From an uncultured Spirochaetales bacterium (lineage in GTDB: Bacteria > Spirochaetota > Spirochaetia > Sphaerochaetales > Sphaerochaetaceae), in the NCBI GenBank assembly GCA_944388965.1, contig CALXKL010000001.1, positions 357,540-421,539 on the forward strand: 64,000 nucleotides of DNA, written 5' to 3'. Every line of letters begins with the position of its first letter. The stretch's first letter is position 1. This document shows positions 26,022-34,842 of the stretch, piece after piece. The position numbers and the translations under genes were made by a program. The notes below the pieces were generated by a model. That model did not search any database and was not told the origin of the DNA. It worked only from the letters and a program-made list of their open reading frames with translations.

Positions 26022-27142
26022 TGAGAATGCGCATAGCACTGGCCACGCTCGTCATCGCCGTCCTCCTTCTGGCATCATGCGCGACTTCGGTCAGCGTGTC
26101 GTACATGAATCCCAGCGAGATCGACATGGGCAGGATGCGTACCGTCGCCGTCGCCTCCTGCGTCCCGTTCGAGGGCTTCCATGCTCCGTCCCGCTATGTG
26201 CGTGCGTTCGACTCCATGTCCGCCGCATACAGCCGTATCCCCAGTTCATACGACAGGCATCTTGCAGACGACGTGGCCTCCTATGCAACAGACAGGCTGG
26301 TCGCCGGTCTGTCGTCCACAGGGTTCTTCCAGCTCGTCTCGCCATCCGTGACGGACACCCTGGTCGCGATGAACAGGGCCGGCATGTCTATCGGCGACGA
26401 GGTCGAGCGTCTCGGCATCGACGCCTTCATCGTGCCGCGCATCGTGTCGATGGACGTCAACGAGTACGTATCCAGCGAGCGCGAATACTATTACGACCAT
26501 TCCAGACTTGACAGCGACGGCGATCCACTGCGTCTTGTGCGCTACCGCTACTATCTGACGCAGACGGTTTCCATCGTCTATTCGTACACCGTCATCGATG
26601 CACGCACCATGACCGTCTACGCGACGAAGAGCTTCTCCGACAAGAGGGAGTACGTGGACGAGGTCACCTCGCGCCTCTTCTCCCCGGTGCGGGTCCAGCG
26701 CCGCTATGAGATCATGATGGACGACATCACATCCATCGTCGTGACCCAGCTGGCGCCGCAGCGTCGGCATGTCTCGATAGACCTCATGGACAACAGGCCG
26801 AAGCTGAAGGAGGTGGAGAGGGCCTACGACCTGGTGAAGGACGGGGACATCGCCTCGGCCCGCTCGCTCTTCCGCCAGGCCTGGGCCGGCGAGAGGCACC
26901 TGCCTTCCGGTTACAACTACGCACTGCTGTGCGCCGTCGGCGGAGACATCGAGGGCGCCATCGGAGTGTTGGAGGAGGTGTCGGACTCGTATGTCGACGA
27001 GGATGTCGAGCTGCTGCTTGAAAGGCTCGTGACTCTCGACAGGCGCAACCAGGAGGCGATGAGCCAGATCAGGGGCGAGGGTGTGCCCGTGTCGTATGTG
27101 GACGGATCGGCGAGCATCTTCACGCTCGTGATGGAGGACTAG
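26021..27142 (+). CDS. Lipoprotein with C-terminal TPR-like region
   Basis: The 373-residue protein has a lipoprotein signal (LATLVIAVLLLASCATS; lipobox LASC). The next part, VSYMNPSEIDMGRMRTVAVASC, resembles the start of a family of bacterial lipoproteins that open with a conserved PAEID-type segment and a strand TVAV. The C-terminal third (KEVERAYDLVKDGDIASARSLFRQAW, YNYALLCAVGGDIEGAIGVLEEV) looks like two tetratricopeptide helices. It is probably anchored in the outer or inner membrane and involved in envelope assembly, but no function is established. It follows the PdxA-like gene directly. Confidence 0.7.
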   Translation: MRMRIALATLVIAVLLLASCATSVSVSYMNPSEIDMGRMRTVAVASCVPFEGFHAPSRYVRAFDSMSAAYSRIPSSYDRHLADDVASYATDRLVAGLSSTGFFQLVSPSVTDTLVAMNRAGMSIGDEVERLGIDAFIVPRIVSMDVNEYVSSEREYYYDHSRLDSDGDPLRLVRYRYYLTQTVSIVYSYTVIDARTMTVYATKSFSDKREYVDEVTSRLFSPVRVQRRYEIMMDDITSIVVTQLAPQRRHVSIDLMDNRPKLKEVERAYDLVKDGDIASARSLFRQAWAGERHLPSGYNYALLCAVGGDIEGAIGVLEEVSDSYVDEDVELLLERLVTLDRRNQEAMSQIRGEGVPVSYVDGSASIFTLVMED

Positions 27143-27145
27143 ACC

Positions 27146-27475
27146 ATGATCATAGCCACGAAAGGGGATTGGAGAGAGCATGTCGAAGGAAGGAAGACGG
27201 CCTGGCTTTCATGTGGACAGACAGGATTCGTCGATGCCGCAGTGAAGCGCTTCGCACCAGGCGATGGCAGACGGCTCTTCGAGGCGCTCAAGAGATTCGT
27301 CTCCAGCGGCGACTTCCAGGCGATAGTGGTCCTTGGATTCGACCTCGTGCTCGCCTCCTGCAACCGTCAGGAGGTTCTTTCCTGGATCGGCGAGCACCTG
27401 GAGGACGAGCCTGGGCTGGTTCTCGTTCTGTGCGGCGTGGACGCCAATGAAGTGCCTGAACTTAATATCTGTTAA
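27146..27475 (+). CDS. Hypothetical protein, 109 residues
   Basis: A small soluble protein starting MIIATKGDWREHVEGRKTAW. It contains AAVKRFAPGDGRRLFEALKRF and DFQAIVVLGFDLVLASC, suggesting an alternating helix-strand fold, and three cysteines. I do not recognise a family. It starts three bases after the lipoprotein stop and is followed by a terminator, so it is the last gene of the PdxA-like/lipoprotein transcript. Codon use matches its neighbours. Confidence 0.5.
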   Translation: MIIATKGDWREHVEGRKTAWLSCGQTGFVDAAVKRFAPGDGRRLFEALKRFVSSGDFQAIVVLGFDLVLASCNRQEVLSWIGEHLEDEPGLVLVLCGVDANEVPELNIC

Positions 27476-27534
27476 GTGTTTTGTGAAAGAAAATCATCAA
27501 CGATGTCCTGAAAATGATGATGGAAACGGAAATT

Positions 27535-27566
27535 GAAGGTAAGATGCGCAATCCTACCTTCGTTTT
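27535..27566 (+). terminator. Rho-independent terminator after the 109-residue gene
   Basis: GAAGGTA (27535-27541) pairs with TACCTTC (27555-27561), with GAT/ATC pairing inside around a GCGCA loop and one A-C mismatch, followed by GTTTT. Confidence 0.7.
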
Positions 27567-27628
27567 CGCGTATTAAAACAGGCTTCGAAGGACATCGGAG
27601 TGCGGAAAAGCGGTTTTTCGCGTTTTTC

Positions 27629-27658
27629 TTGCAATTCCCTTTTCAAAGGCCTTAGACT
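27629..27658 (+). promoter_or_regulatory. Promoter giving a leaderless PHP-phosphatase transcript
   Basis: TTGCAA (27629-27634) and TAGACT (27653-27658) are separated by 18 bases. Only 6 bases lie between the -10 box and the ATG at 27665, and no ribosome binding site is seen. Confidence 0.6.
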
Positions 27659-27664
27659 GGATTC

Positions 27665-28315
27665 ATGACGATCATCGACATCCATACCCATCTGCTGCCG
27701 AAGGTCGACGACAGCATGCTGAAGAGGCGGCGCTTCTCGGCGATGATGGGCAAATACAGGGAGGCGGGAATAGACCGCATCGTGTTCTCCCCTCATATCG
27801 ACGATCCCTACGTGGACACGCGCCGCGACAGGATCGAGTCCACCTTCGAGTGGGCTGCCGCGAAGGCCGCGAAGTTCGGGATAACCTGCCACCTGGGATG
27901 CGAGTTCTATGTCAGGGACCAGGAGAGACTGGACTTCATCCCGCACTTCGGGACGCACGTGCTGTGCGAGACGGACACCTCGTTTGCTCCGCAGGGGTAT
28001 CTGGACACGGTCAGGAGGATCACGGACAGCGGCTATCGCGTGATCCTCGCCCATGTGGAGCGCTACCGCTTCCTCTCGCCGGAATGCGAGCTGTTCAGGC
28101 AGCTGCACGAGGAGTACGGCTGTCTGGTGCAGGTGAACGCCAGAGGCGCCCGCACGGACATGGGGCGTACCTGGCTCAGAAGCGGTCTGGTGGACTTCAT
28201 CGCCACGGACAACCATGGCGACGAGAGTCTGCCGCTGGCGCTGTACGAGATACTCGGCCAGTATCCGTACGTCGCACGAAGGATGAACGCTTTCGTCCAG
28301 GACAATCTGGACTGA
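27665..28315 (+). CDS. CpsB/YwqE-like PHP-domain tyrosine phosphatase
   Basis: The 216-residue protein starts IIDIHTHLLPKVDDS, the first metal motif of PHP phosphoesterases (D-x-H-x-H), then FSPHID, LGCEFYV, LAHVERYRFL and FIATDNHGDES, covering the remaining metal ligands. This set matches the CpsB/CapC/YwqE tyrosine phosphatases that act on capsule-regulating tyrosine kinases. No kinase is nearby, so a polysaccharide role is inference. The gene precedes the AAA ATPase/RloB pair by 42 bases; a shared transcript is possible, but the pair has its own GGAGG. Confidence 0.8.
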   Translation: MTIIDIHTHLLPKVDDSMLKRRRFSAMMGKYREAGIDRIVFSPHIDDPYVDTRRDRIESTFEWAAAKAAKFGITCHLGCEFYVRDQERLDFIPHFGTHVLCETDTSFAPQGYLDTVRRITDSGYRVILAHVERYRFLSPECELFRQLHEEYGCLVQVNARGARTDMGRTWLRSGLVDFIATDNHGDESLPLALYEILGQYPYVARRMNAFVQDNLD

Positions 28316-28357
28316 AGACAATATGGGTGGTGTGCCCATGAGAGACAGGAGGTAGCT

Positions 28358-29599
28358 ATGCTGCTCAACATGACCATTGCGAACTTCAAGTCCGTGAAGT
28401 CTCCACAGAGGATCAGCTTCGAGGCGCTGAAGGACAGCCGCCTGAGCGAAAGCAAGGTCGTCAGGATCACGGACAAGCTGAAGGCGATCAAGACCAGTGC
28501 GATCATCGGACCGAACGGAGCCGGAAAGAGCTCGTTCGTCCGTGCCCTGGAAGTGCTCAACAGAGTCGTCACGAGCCCCGACGAGAACGAGAACCCGCTC
28601 TCCGGAGCCCTTGCGGGAACCGTATTCGCCTACGGTGTCGACAAGGCGACCCCGGCGCAGATCGAGATCGAGGTCCTTCTGGAGAAGGGCGACGGCAGCG
28701 ACGAGAATCCTACGATCATCGCCCGCTACCGCTTCGTCGCCAACAAGGACAGGATCTGGGAGGAGAGCCTTTACCACATCATCAACAACTCGAAGAAGCT
28801 GATGTTCGAGCGCCGCTATATCGAAGAGGAGAACGTCTACGCCTACCGCTACGGCAAGATGTACAGAGGCGAGAAGAAGCGTCTGGCGGGAAAGATCGCC
28901 GACACCGCAAGCTTCCTCGGCATGGCGGCCAGGAAGGGAGGCGAGACCTGCTCGATGCTCTACAGGTGGTTCACCGACAGCCTCCACATCCTTCCCATGG
29001 GCGTGTCCAGCGCGACCGAGACCTACATCGCGAAGATGCTCACCGAGCACCCCAGCTGGAAGGAGCAGCTGTCCAACTTCTTCTGGGCCGTCGACATCAC
29101 CGACATAAGGAGAGTGGGCGTCAGGGAGGACGGAAAGGTCGTCTTCACCCATGTCTACGTCAACGACAAGAAGGCCGACGGATACTCCAACCTGTTCACG
29201 CTCGAGTCCCTCTCCCTCAGAAGGCTCACGAGTCTGGCGGTCGCCTTCTTCGAATGCTTCACCAGCCACAAGACGCTGGTGGTGGACGACTTCGGAATGC
29301 TGCTGCATCCGGATGTCCTTTGCCATATCGTCGAGATCTTCGAGGCCTGCAACAAGGAAAGCCAGATGCTGGTGGTCGACTGCAACCCGTCGCTGCTCAA
29401 GGAAGGCCTCCTGAGAAGGGATGGAGTCTGGTTCGCCCAGAAGGACCACGAGTCCAGCACGGTCTACTTCTCGCTTGCCGACTTCAAGGCCTCCCGCGGC
29501 AAGGCGGCCACACGCGAGAAGTATCTGCAGGGTGCCTACGGGGCTCTTCCGATCACAAGCGAATTCTACTTTGTCAACGATGAGAAGGAGGCAGACTGA
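28358..29599 (+). CDS. AAA (AAA15/OLD-like) ATPase of an AbiL-like defence pair
   Basis: The 413-residue protein begins LLNMTIANFKSVKSPQRISF, typical of AAA15 ATPases, with Walker A GPNGAGKS at residues 51-58 and the signature LESLSLRRLTSLAVAFFE before Walker B. Walker B reads LVVDDFGMLLHPDV (about 307-320), with Asp where most relatives have the catalytic Glu, then the His-switch-like VVDCNPSLL. ATPases of this family pair with RloB, TOPRIM or other nucleases as phage-defence modules, including lactococcal AbiL (AbiLi). The following gene starts inside its stop codon and encodes an RloB-type protein, which supports this reading. Composition is like the host genome, so it is not obviously recent. 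Confidence 0.75.
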   Translation: MLLNMTIANFKSVKSPQRISFEALKDSRLSESKVVRITDKLKAIKTSAIIGPNGAGKSSFVRALEVLNRVVTSPDENENPLSGALAGTVFAYGVDKATPAQIEIEVLLEKGDGSDENPTIIARYRFVANKDRIWEESLYHIINNSKKLMFERRYIEEENVYAYRYGKMYRGEKKRLAGKIADTASFLGMAARKGGETCSMLYRWFTDSLHILPMGVSSATETYIAKMLTEHPSWKEQLSNFFWAVDITDIRRVGVREDGKVVFTHVYVNDKKADGYSNLFTLESLSLRRLTSLAVAFFECFTSHKTLVVDDFGMLLHPDVLCHIVEIFEACNKESQMLVVDCNPSLLKEGLLRRDGVWFAQKDHESSTVYFSLADFKASRGKAATREKYLQGAYGALPITSEFYFVNDEKEAD

Positions 29600-30228
29600 T
29601 GGATAAGCGCAAGAAGAAAAGTACCGAGACCAGACGTACGCTGCTGCTCGTGACGGCCACAGAGACCGAAGCCCTCTTCTTCTCACAGATGAGAAAGGAC
29701 TGCCGCTATGGCAATCTCACGGTCGTGAACTCCGGCGCAAAGGACCTCAGACGCCTGATCCAGTTCACCAGCAGGGAGAAGAACCGCAACAGATACGATG
29801 TGGCTTACGCCCTGTTCGGACTGGACGACGTGGGTGCGACCATCGAGGATGTCCGCGAGGCCCAGGAGGCTTGTCAGGGCAAGAGGATCAGTCTGTGCTG
29901 GTTCAACCCGTCCTTCCTCCTCTGGCTCTACCTGCACCTTGGCAAGCCGCAGGGCTTCATCGCGGATGCATCCGCGTTCGAGCCGCAGCTGAAGAAGGCG
30001 ATCGAGGGCTTCGAGTGGAGCGAGGAGTACCTGCTCACCGATGGGCTCAACCTCCACATGAAGCTGTTCCCGCGCCATTCGGTTGCCGACCAGAACGCCC
30101 GCGACTACAACAGGATCGCGATCCAGGCGACAGGCGAGATGGCCACTTCGATGCCTCAGCTGGACAAGACCATCGTCGAGGTCTGCGGACAGGCCGACAT
30201 GTCGCACAACACCAAGGTGTTCAAGTAG
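29599..30228 (+). CDS. RloB-family protein (AbiLii-like effector partner)
   Basis: The 209-residue protein shows the RloB pattern: RRTLLLVTATETEALFFSQM, then YDVAYALFGLDDVGATIEDVREAQEA, then SLCWFNPSFLLWLYLHLGKP (about residues 98-117), matching the SNPCFELWLLLHF block of the family. The usual CEG-x-TE start is TATETEA, keeping the glutamate but not the Cys-Glu-Gly. RloB is thought to have a TOPRIM-like fold and to be the nuclease partner of the ATPase. Its start codon overlaps the ATPase stop by one base (CTGATGG), a strong sign of a two-gene unit. Which nucleic acid it acts on is unknown. Confidence 0.75.
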   Translation: MDKRKKKSTETRRTLLLVTATETEALFFSQMRKDCRYGNLTVVNSGAKDLRRLIQFTSREKNRNRYDVAYALFGLDDVGATIEDVREAQEACQGKRISLCWFNPSFLLWLYLHLGKPQGFIADASAFEPQLKKAIEGFEWSEEYLLTDGLNLHMKLFPRHSVADQNARDYNRIAIQATGEMATSMPQLDKTIVEVCGQADMSHNTKVFK

Positions 30229-30231
30229 GGC

Positions 30232-31131
30232 ATGGAAGCATCCATATCCCTGCTGCTCGGCCTTCTTGCCTTCTGTATGCTGAGCATGGACCTGGTCCTG
30301 TCGATCGTATACAGGAGGCTGTCCCATCATGGAAGGGCCACGGCTCTGATCGTCTTCGCGGCGACCAGCCTGGCCCTCGTGTTCTTCCAGATACTGGATT
30401 CCTGGTCCGCCCTGTCGTTCACGCAGGGAGTCTACCGCATCCTCGGCTACGTCTGGACCGGACTCGTCATAGCCGACGGGGCATTCCTGGTCAGCTTCGT
30501 GCCGTACTACACGACCTGGATCATAGGACACCGTTGGCGCAATCCATACAAGACGGTCTTCCCCCTGATAAGCGCGCTGTTCGCAGGATTCTCGATAGCC
30601 GGCACAGTGAGTCCTCATCCGGTCTTCAGCCGCCTGTCGTTCTGCCTTTGCCTCTTCACTGTCCTCTTCTGCGTGATCGTGATGTTCAAGAACATGAAGG
30701 GAATCGAATCCAGGGACATCAGGATACTCGTGCTGACGACGTTCATCGTGGTGCTGTCGATGATGCCCGTGATCCTGGCCGGACTCTTCGTCCCGTTCAT
30801 CAGGGCGATATCCACACAGATATTCTTCCTGGCCTACTCGATAGTACTGCTCGTCTTCCTCTTCCTCGGCATCTCCCACATGATCCATGACAGGGAGGCC
30901 GACAGGCAGCCTCCTATACAGAAGGTGGACCTGTCCATGTATCACATAACCGACCGCGAGGCCGAGGTAATAGACCTGGTGGGGCAGGGGCTGACGAACA
31001 AGGAGATCGCCGCTTCTCTCTCTCTGAGCGTAAACACGGTCAACAACCATATCGCGAACATCTTCGGCAAGACCGGAGTGCGCAGCCGCATCGATCTGCT
31101 GAATCTCATACACAAGGGCATATGGCAATGA
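30232..31131 (+). CDS. Membrane-bound LuxR-type transcriptional regulator
   Basis: The 299-residue protein has about seven hydrophobic segments in the first 225 residues (for example SISLLLGLLAFCMLSMDLVLSIVY and AISTQIFFLAYSIVLLVFLFLGIS), then a C-terminal LuxR HTH: YHITDREAEVIDLVGQGLTNKEIAASLSLSVNTVNNHIANIFGKTG. It probably senses a membrane or extracellular signal and controls genes directly. It starts 3 bases after the RloB stop, so it may be co-transcribed with, and could regulate, the defence pair, but linkage could be chance. The next gene overlaps its 3' end. Confidence 0.85.
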   Translation: MEASISLLLGLLAFCMLSMDLVLSIVYRRLSHHGRATALIVFAATSLALVFFQILDSWSALSFTQGVYRILGYVWTGLVIADGAFLVSFVPYYTTWIIGHRWRNPYKTVFPLISALFAGFSIAGTVSPHPVFSRLSFCLCLFTVLFCVIVMFKNMKGIESRDIRILVLTTFIVVLSMMPVILAGLFVPFIRAISTQIFFLAYSIVLLVFLFLGISHMIHDREADRQPPIQKVDLSMYHITDREAEVIDLVGQGLTNKEIAASLSLSVNTVNNHIANIFGKTGVRSRIDLLNLIHKGIWQ

Positions 31132-31955
31132 GATACGTGGAGTCCGGCTCCTGGTATGAAGGACTGTATCCGGACAAGGCGCCCGTGATTCCCGCCGCAA
31201 GGTCCTTCTCCTGTATCCATGACGGGGGTGCACGCTCCTGCGTCCTGCTGGCGCACGGCTATGCCGGCTACCCGGGAGAGCTGGTATCTCCGGCTCTGGC
31301 ACTGTACCAGGCGGGATTCGACTGCCATGTGCCGCGACTGCCCGGCATGGGGACCAGCGGAGAGGACTTCATCAACACTTCCTCCGATGACTGGCTCGGC
31401 CTCGTCGACCATGCCCTGGCGGATCTGGAGAGGCGCTATGAGCGCGTCTTCCTTCTGGGCCACTCGATGGGCTGTCTGCTGTGCGTGATAGCCCAGACAG
31501 GACACAGGTGCGACGGCATGGTGCTTGCCATGCCGGCCTTTTTGATCCCTTCTCTGGACGGCGATGCCATGAGGGAGCTTTCAAGGCATCGGAAGGATGT
31601 CCCGGCTTCCTGGAGCCAGGACCTGCGCTACCATCTCCATTACGAGAACGCCCCCTGCGACGACCCTGTACTCGGGCGTGAGTACTACAGCCATGTGTAC
31701 CCGGCTCAGCTGTACCAGATGTCGCTGCTGTCCACTCGGGCCAGAGCGGCCATGGAGCACCTTGCGGTTCCTACGCTCATACTCGCCTCGCACTCGGATG
31801 CGGTCGTCGACGGCGATGCCTGCGCCAGGTACGCCGACGTCGCACACGTGGTCTATATCGAAGGGGCCACTCATTTCGTCTTCTACGACATCGATCCCGG
31901 ATGCGAGAGGCGGGCGCTGGACGAAACGGTCTCGTTCCTCTCCCGGCTCGGTTGA
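31122..31955 (+). CDS. Alpha/beta hydrolase, carboxylesterase or monoglyceride-lipase type
   Basis: The 277-residue protein has RSCVLLAHGYAGYPGEL (oxyanion hole), FLLGHSMGCLLCVI with the Ser nucleophile in GHSMG, LILASHSDAVVD with the Asp, and IEGATHFVFYDID with the His. This is the carboxylesterase/monoacylglycerol lipase branch of the fold. The substrate is probably a short or medium acyl ester. ATG 31122 and ATG 31128 are both possible; both lie inside the end of the LuxR gene, so translation is likely coupled. Confidence 0.8.
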   Translation: MAMRYVESGSWYEGLYPDKAPVIPAARSFSCIHDGGARSCVLLAHGYAGYPGELVSPALALYQAGFDCHVPRLPGMGTSGEDFINTSSDDWLGLVDHALADLERRYERVFLLGHSMGCLLCVIAQTGHRCDGMVLAMPAFLIPSLDGDAMRELSRHRKDVPASWSQDLRYHLHYENAPCDDPVLGREYYSHVYPAQLYQMSLLSTRARAAMEHLAVPTLILASHSDAVVDGDACARYADVAHVVYIEGATHFVFYDIDPGCERRALDETVSFLSRLG

Positions 31956-31980
31956 GCAAGAGGGGCATACTCGTTAAGAT
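31952..31980 (+). promoter_or_regulatory. Promoter of the gltX-glyQS-tyrS operon
   Basis: TTGAGC (31952-31957) and TAAGAT (31975-31980) have a 17-base spacer. TSS would be near 31987, leaving a 30-base leader with GGAGA before ATG 32017. Confidence 0.55.
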
Positions 31981-32016
31981 AAGCAGATGATTCTATCTTG
32001 ATGGAGAATTGCCGTA

Positions 32017-33498
32017 ATGGAAGTTCGAGTACGCTATGCCCCGTCTCCGACAGGGTTGCAGCATATCGGGGGAGTGCGCACGGCGCTCTACAACTATTTC
32101 TTCGCACGCAGCCAGGGCGGGAAGTTCATCCTGCGCATCGAGGACACGGACAGGGAGCGCTACAGCGACGAGTCGCTTCAGGACCTGTACGACACTCTCG
32201 AGTGGCTTGGAATAAAGTGGGACGAGGGTCCCGTCGTCGGCGGTCCCTGCGGACCTTACATCCAGTCGGAGAGGCTGGAGCTCTATCAGAAGTATGCCAG
32301 ACAGCTCGTCGAGGACGGCAAGGCGTACTACTGCTACTGCACTCCCGAGAGGCTCGAGAGACTGCGTGAGGAGCAGGCTGCATCCAAGAGCCGCTACCAG
32401 GGCTATGACAGGCACTGCGAGCACCTGAGCGAAGAGGAGAGGAGGGCCGCCGAGGCGGCGGGGATCAAGCCTGTCATCAGGCTCAAGGTCCCCACCGAGG
32501 GCAGCACCACCTTCCATGACGTGCTGATGGGCGACATCACCCGCAAGAACAGGGACGTCTCGCCCGATCCGGTCCTGCTCAAGTCCGACGGATATCCGAC
32601 ATACCATCTGGCAAACGTCATCGACGACCACCTGATGGGCATCACCCATATCATGAGGGCGCAGGAGTGGATCCCCTCCGGACCGCTTCACATCCTCCTG
32701 TACCAGGCCTTCGGATGGGAGCCTCCGGTGTACTGCCATCTTCCGATGGTGTGCGGAAAGGACGGCCAGAAGCTCAGCAAGCGCCATGGCGACACCGCGG
32801 TCCGCGACTTCCGTGCCAAGGGCTATCTGCCGGAGGCCATTCTCAACTACGTCACACTCGTCGGCTGGTCGCTTGACGGCAACAGGGAGTTCTTCACCCG
32901 CCAGGAGCTGGAGAAGTGCTTCGTCCTGGAGAACATCCACGTCTCCTCGGGCACCTTCGACTACAAGAAGCTCGACTGGTTCAACGGCCAGTACATCAGG
33001 ATGAAGAGCGACGATGAGATCGTCGAGCTCATCACACCATATCTCCAGAAGGCCGGCTACATCAGCCAGGACGTCACGCCAGAGGAGAGGCGGACGCTGG
33101 CTCTGCTGGCGCCCCCGCTCAAGGAGAGGATGAAGGTCCTGTCTGATGCCGTCCCGCTTTCGGCATTCCTCTTCCATGACGAGCCATGCACCGACAAGGC
33201 GCAGTACATCGCCAAGGGCATGGACGAGAAGACGACGAAGGAGGCGTTCCTCCACGGAAGCGACATCCTCATCGAAGGAGAGAAGGCCGGAAAGGACTTC
33301 TCTGCACTCGAGGAGGAGATCAGGGCCCTTGCGGACCAGATGGGCATAAAGGTCAACGGAATCTTCCAGCCCATCCGCGTCGCGATCACGAACAGCACCG
33401 TTTCGCTACCGCTCCACGATTCCATCGCCCTGCTCGGGCTGGAGGAGACGGTCAGACGCATAGACAGGGCGAAGGCCCTTTTCGACCAGGAGGTCTGA
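32017..33498 (+). CDS. gltX: Glutamyl-tRNA synthetase
   Basis: The 493-residue class I synthetase has RYAPSPTGLQHIGGVRTALY (HIGH motif as HIGG), FILRIEDTDRER, and KLSKRHGDTAV (KMSKS motif). It charges tRNA-Glu, and in bacteria lacking GlnRS also tRNA-Gln for later amidation; no GlnRS is in this window, so which applies is open. It is the first of three synthetase genes packed within 13 bases of each other, preceded by a good promoter. Confidence 0.97.
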   Translation: MEVRVRYAPSPTGLQHIGGVRTALYNYFFARSQGGKFILRIEDTDRERYSDESLQDLYDTLEWLGIKWDEGPVVGGPCGPYIQSERLELYQKYARQLVEDGKAYYCYCTPERLERLREEQAASKSRYQGYDRHCEHLSEEERRAAEAAGIKPVIRLKVPTEGSTTFHDVLMGDITRKNRDVSPDPVLLKSDGYPTYHLANVIDDHLMGITHIMRAQEWIPSGPLHILLYQAFGWEPPVYCHLPMVCGKDGQKLSKRHGDTAVRDFRAKGYLPEAILNYVTLVGWSLDGNREFFTRQELEKCFVLENIHVSSGTFDYKKLDWFNGQYIRMKSDDEIVELITPYLQKAGYISQDVTPEERRTLALLAPPLKERMKVLSDAVPLSAFLFHDEPCTDKAQYIAKGMDEKTTKEAFLHGSDILIEGEKAGKDFSALEEEIRALADQMGIKVNGIFQPIRVAITNSTVSLPLHDSIALLGLEETVRRIDRAKALFDQEV

Positions 33499-33499
33499 G

Positions 33500-34837
33500 A
33501 TGTCACAGGAAAAGCAGGTTGTCACGATGGACAAGATCATCTCCCTTTGCCGTAGGAGAGGATTCATCTTCCAGTCTTCGGAGATCTACGGCGGTCTCAA
33601 CGGAGCCTACGACTACGGTCCGCTCGGCGTCGACCTCAAGAACAACATACGCGACTTCTGGTGGAAGGAGATGACCCAGATGCACGACAACATCGTCGGC
33701 CTGGACGCTTCGATCCTCATGCACCCGAGGGTGTGGGAGGCCAGCGGGCACGTGTCCAACTTCTCCGATCCCATGGTCGACTGCAAGGTGTGCAAGTCCC
33801 GCTTCCGTGCAGACCAGATAGACCTGAACGCCCCATGCCCGGTCTGCGGCAACAGGGACAGCTTCACCGAGCCCAGGAACTTCAACCTGATGTTCGAGAC
33901 GCACATCGGCGCCAACAAGGACAGCGCCTCCGTCGTCTACCTCAGACCAGAGACGGCACAGGGTATCTACGTCGACTTCAAGAACGTCCTGCAGTCGTCC
34001 CGTGTGAAGATCCCCTTCGGCATCGCACAGGTCGGCAAGTCCTTCAGGAACGAGATCACCACGAAGAACTTCATCTTCCGCTCCTGCGAGTTCGAGCAGA
34101 TGGAGATGCAGTTCTTCTGCAAGCCCGGCACGGAGGACGAGTGGTTCCCCTACTGGAGAGAGCAGAGGATGGCCTTCTACCACAAGATGGGCATACATCC
34201 GGAGCACCTGAGGTGGCACCAGCATGGACCGGACGAGCTGGCCTTCTACGCGAAGGACGCCTACGACATCCAGTTCCTCTTCCCGATGGGCTGGCAGGAG
34301 CTCGAGGGCGTGCACTCCAGGACCGACTACGACCTGACTCAGCATCAGAAGTTCAGCGGCAAGGATCTCACGTACCTCGACCCCGAGACGAACGAGCGCT
34401 ACATCCCGTACGTCGTCGAGACCTCCGCAGGTCTCACGAGGAACGTCCTCATGGCCCTCAGCGACGCCTATGACGAAGAGCAGACACCCGAAGGCGATGT
34501 CAGGACGGTCCTGCATTTCCATCCGGCGATCGCACCAGTCAAGGTCGCGGTGCTTCCCCTGGTCAAGAAGGACGGGCTGGGCGAATACGCCTCGAAGCTT
34601 GAGCACGACCTCAGGGAGGACTTCGTCACGTTCTACGACCAGAGCGGAGCCATCGGCCGCCGCTACAGGAGGATGGACGAGATCGGTACGCCGTACTGCG
34701 TGACCGTCGACTACCAGACTCTCCAGGACCAGACCGTCACTGTGCGCGAGCGCGACGGCATGACCCAGGAGAGGGTGAACGTGTCCTCGCTTTGCGAGTA
34801 CATCAGGAACGCGATGAAGAGCTACAAGAGGGTCTGA
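33500..34837 (+). CDS. glyQS: Glycyl-tRNA synthetase, alpha-2 dimer type
   Basis: The 445-residue class II synthetase begins with FIFQSSEIYGGLNGAYDYGPLG, the typical start of the single-chain GlyRS, and carries FNLMFETHIG, YLRPETAQGIYVDFKNVL, GKSFRNEI and the C-terminal anticodon-binding domain (FHPAIAPVKVAVLPLV). A CKVCKSRF...CPVCG zinc site lies in the catalytic-domain insertion. It starts one base after the gltX stop. Confidence 0.96.
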   Translation: MSQEKQVVTMDKIISLCRRRGFIFQSSEIYGGLNGAYDYGPLGVDLKNNIRDFWWKEMTQMHDNIVGLDASILMHPRVWEASGHVSNFSDPMVDCKVCKSRFRADQIDLNAPCPVCGNRDSFTEPRNFNLMFETHIGANKDSASVVYLRPETAQGIYVDFKNVLQSSRVKIPFGIAQVGKSFRNEITTKNFIFRSCEFEQMEMQFFCKPGTEDEWFPYWREQRMAFYHKMGIHPEHLRWHQHGPDELAFYAKDAYDIQFLFPMGWQELEGVHSRTDYDLTQHQKFSGKDLTYLDPETNERYIPYVVETSAGLTRNVLMALSDAYDEEQTPEGDVRTVLHFHPAIAPVKVAVLPLVKKDGLGEYASKLEHDLREDFVTFYDQSGAIGRRYRRMDEIGTPYCVTVDYQTLQDQTVTVRERDGMTQERVNVSSLCEYIRNAMKSYKRV

Positions 34838-34842
34838 AAGGT

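Noticed and set aside
27554..29686. A 710-codon minus-strand open frame across the PHP phosphatase and AAA ATPase genes.
   Set aside because: It is the antisense shadow of two well-supported plus-strand genes, with low-complexity, Val/Leu/Arg-rich composition and no motif. GC-rich genes in this window often leave long antisense frames.
28358..30228. Assignment as PARIS (AriA-AriB).
   Set aside because: The second protein carries the RloB-type N-P-x-F-x-L-W-L block, not the AriB pattern, so AbiL/RloAB-like is the closer description.
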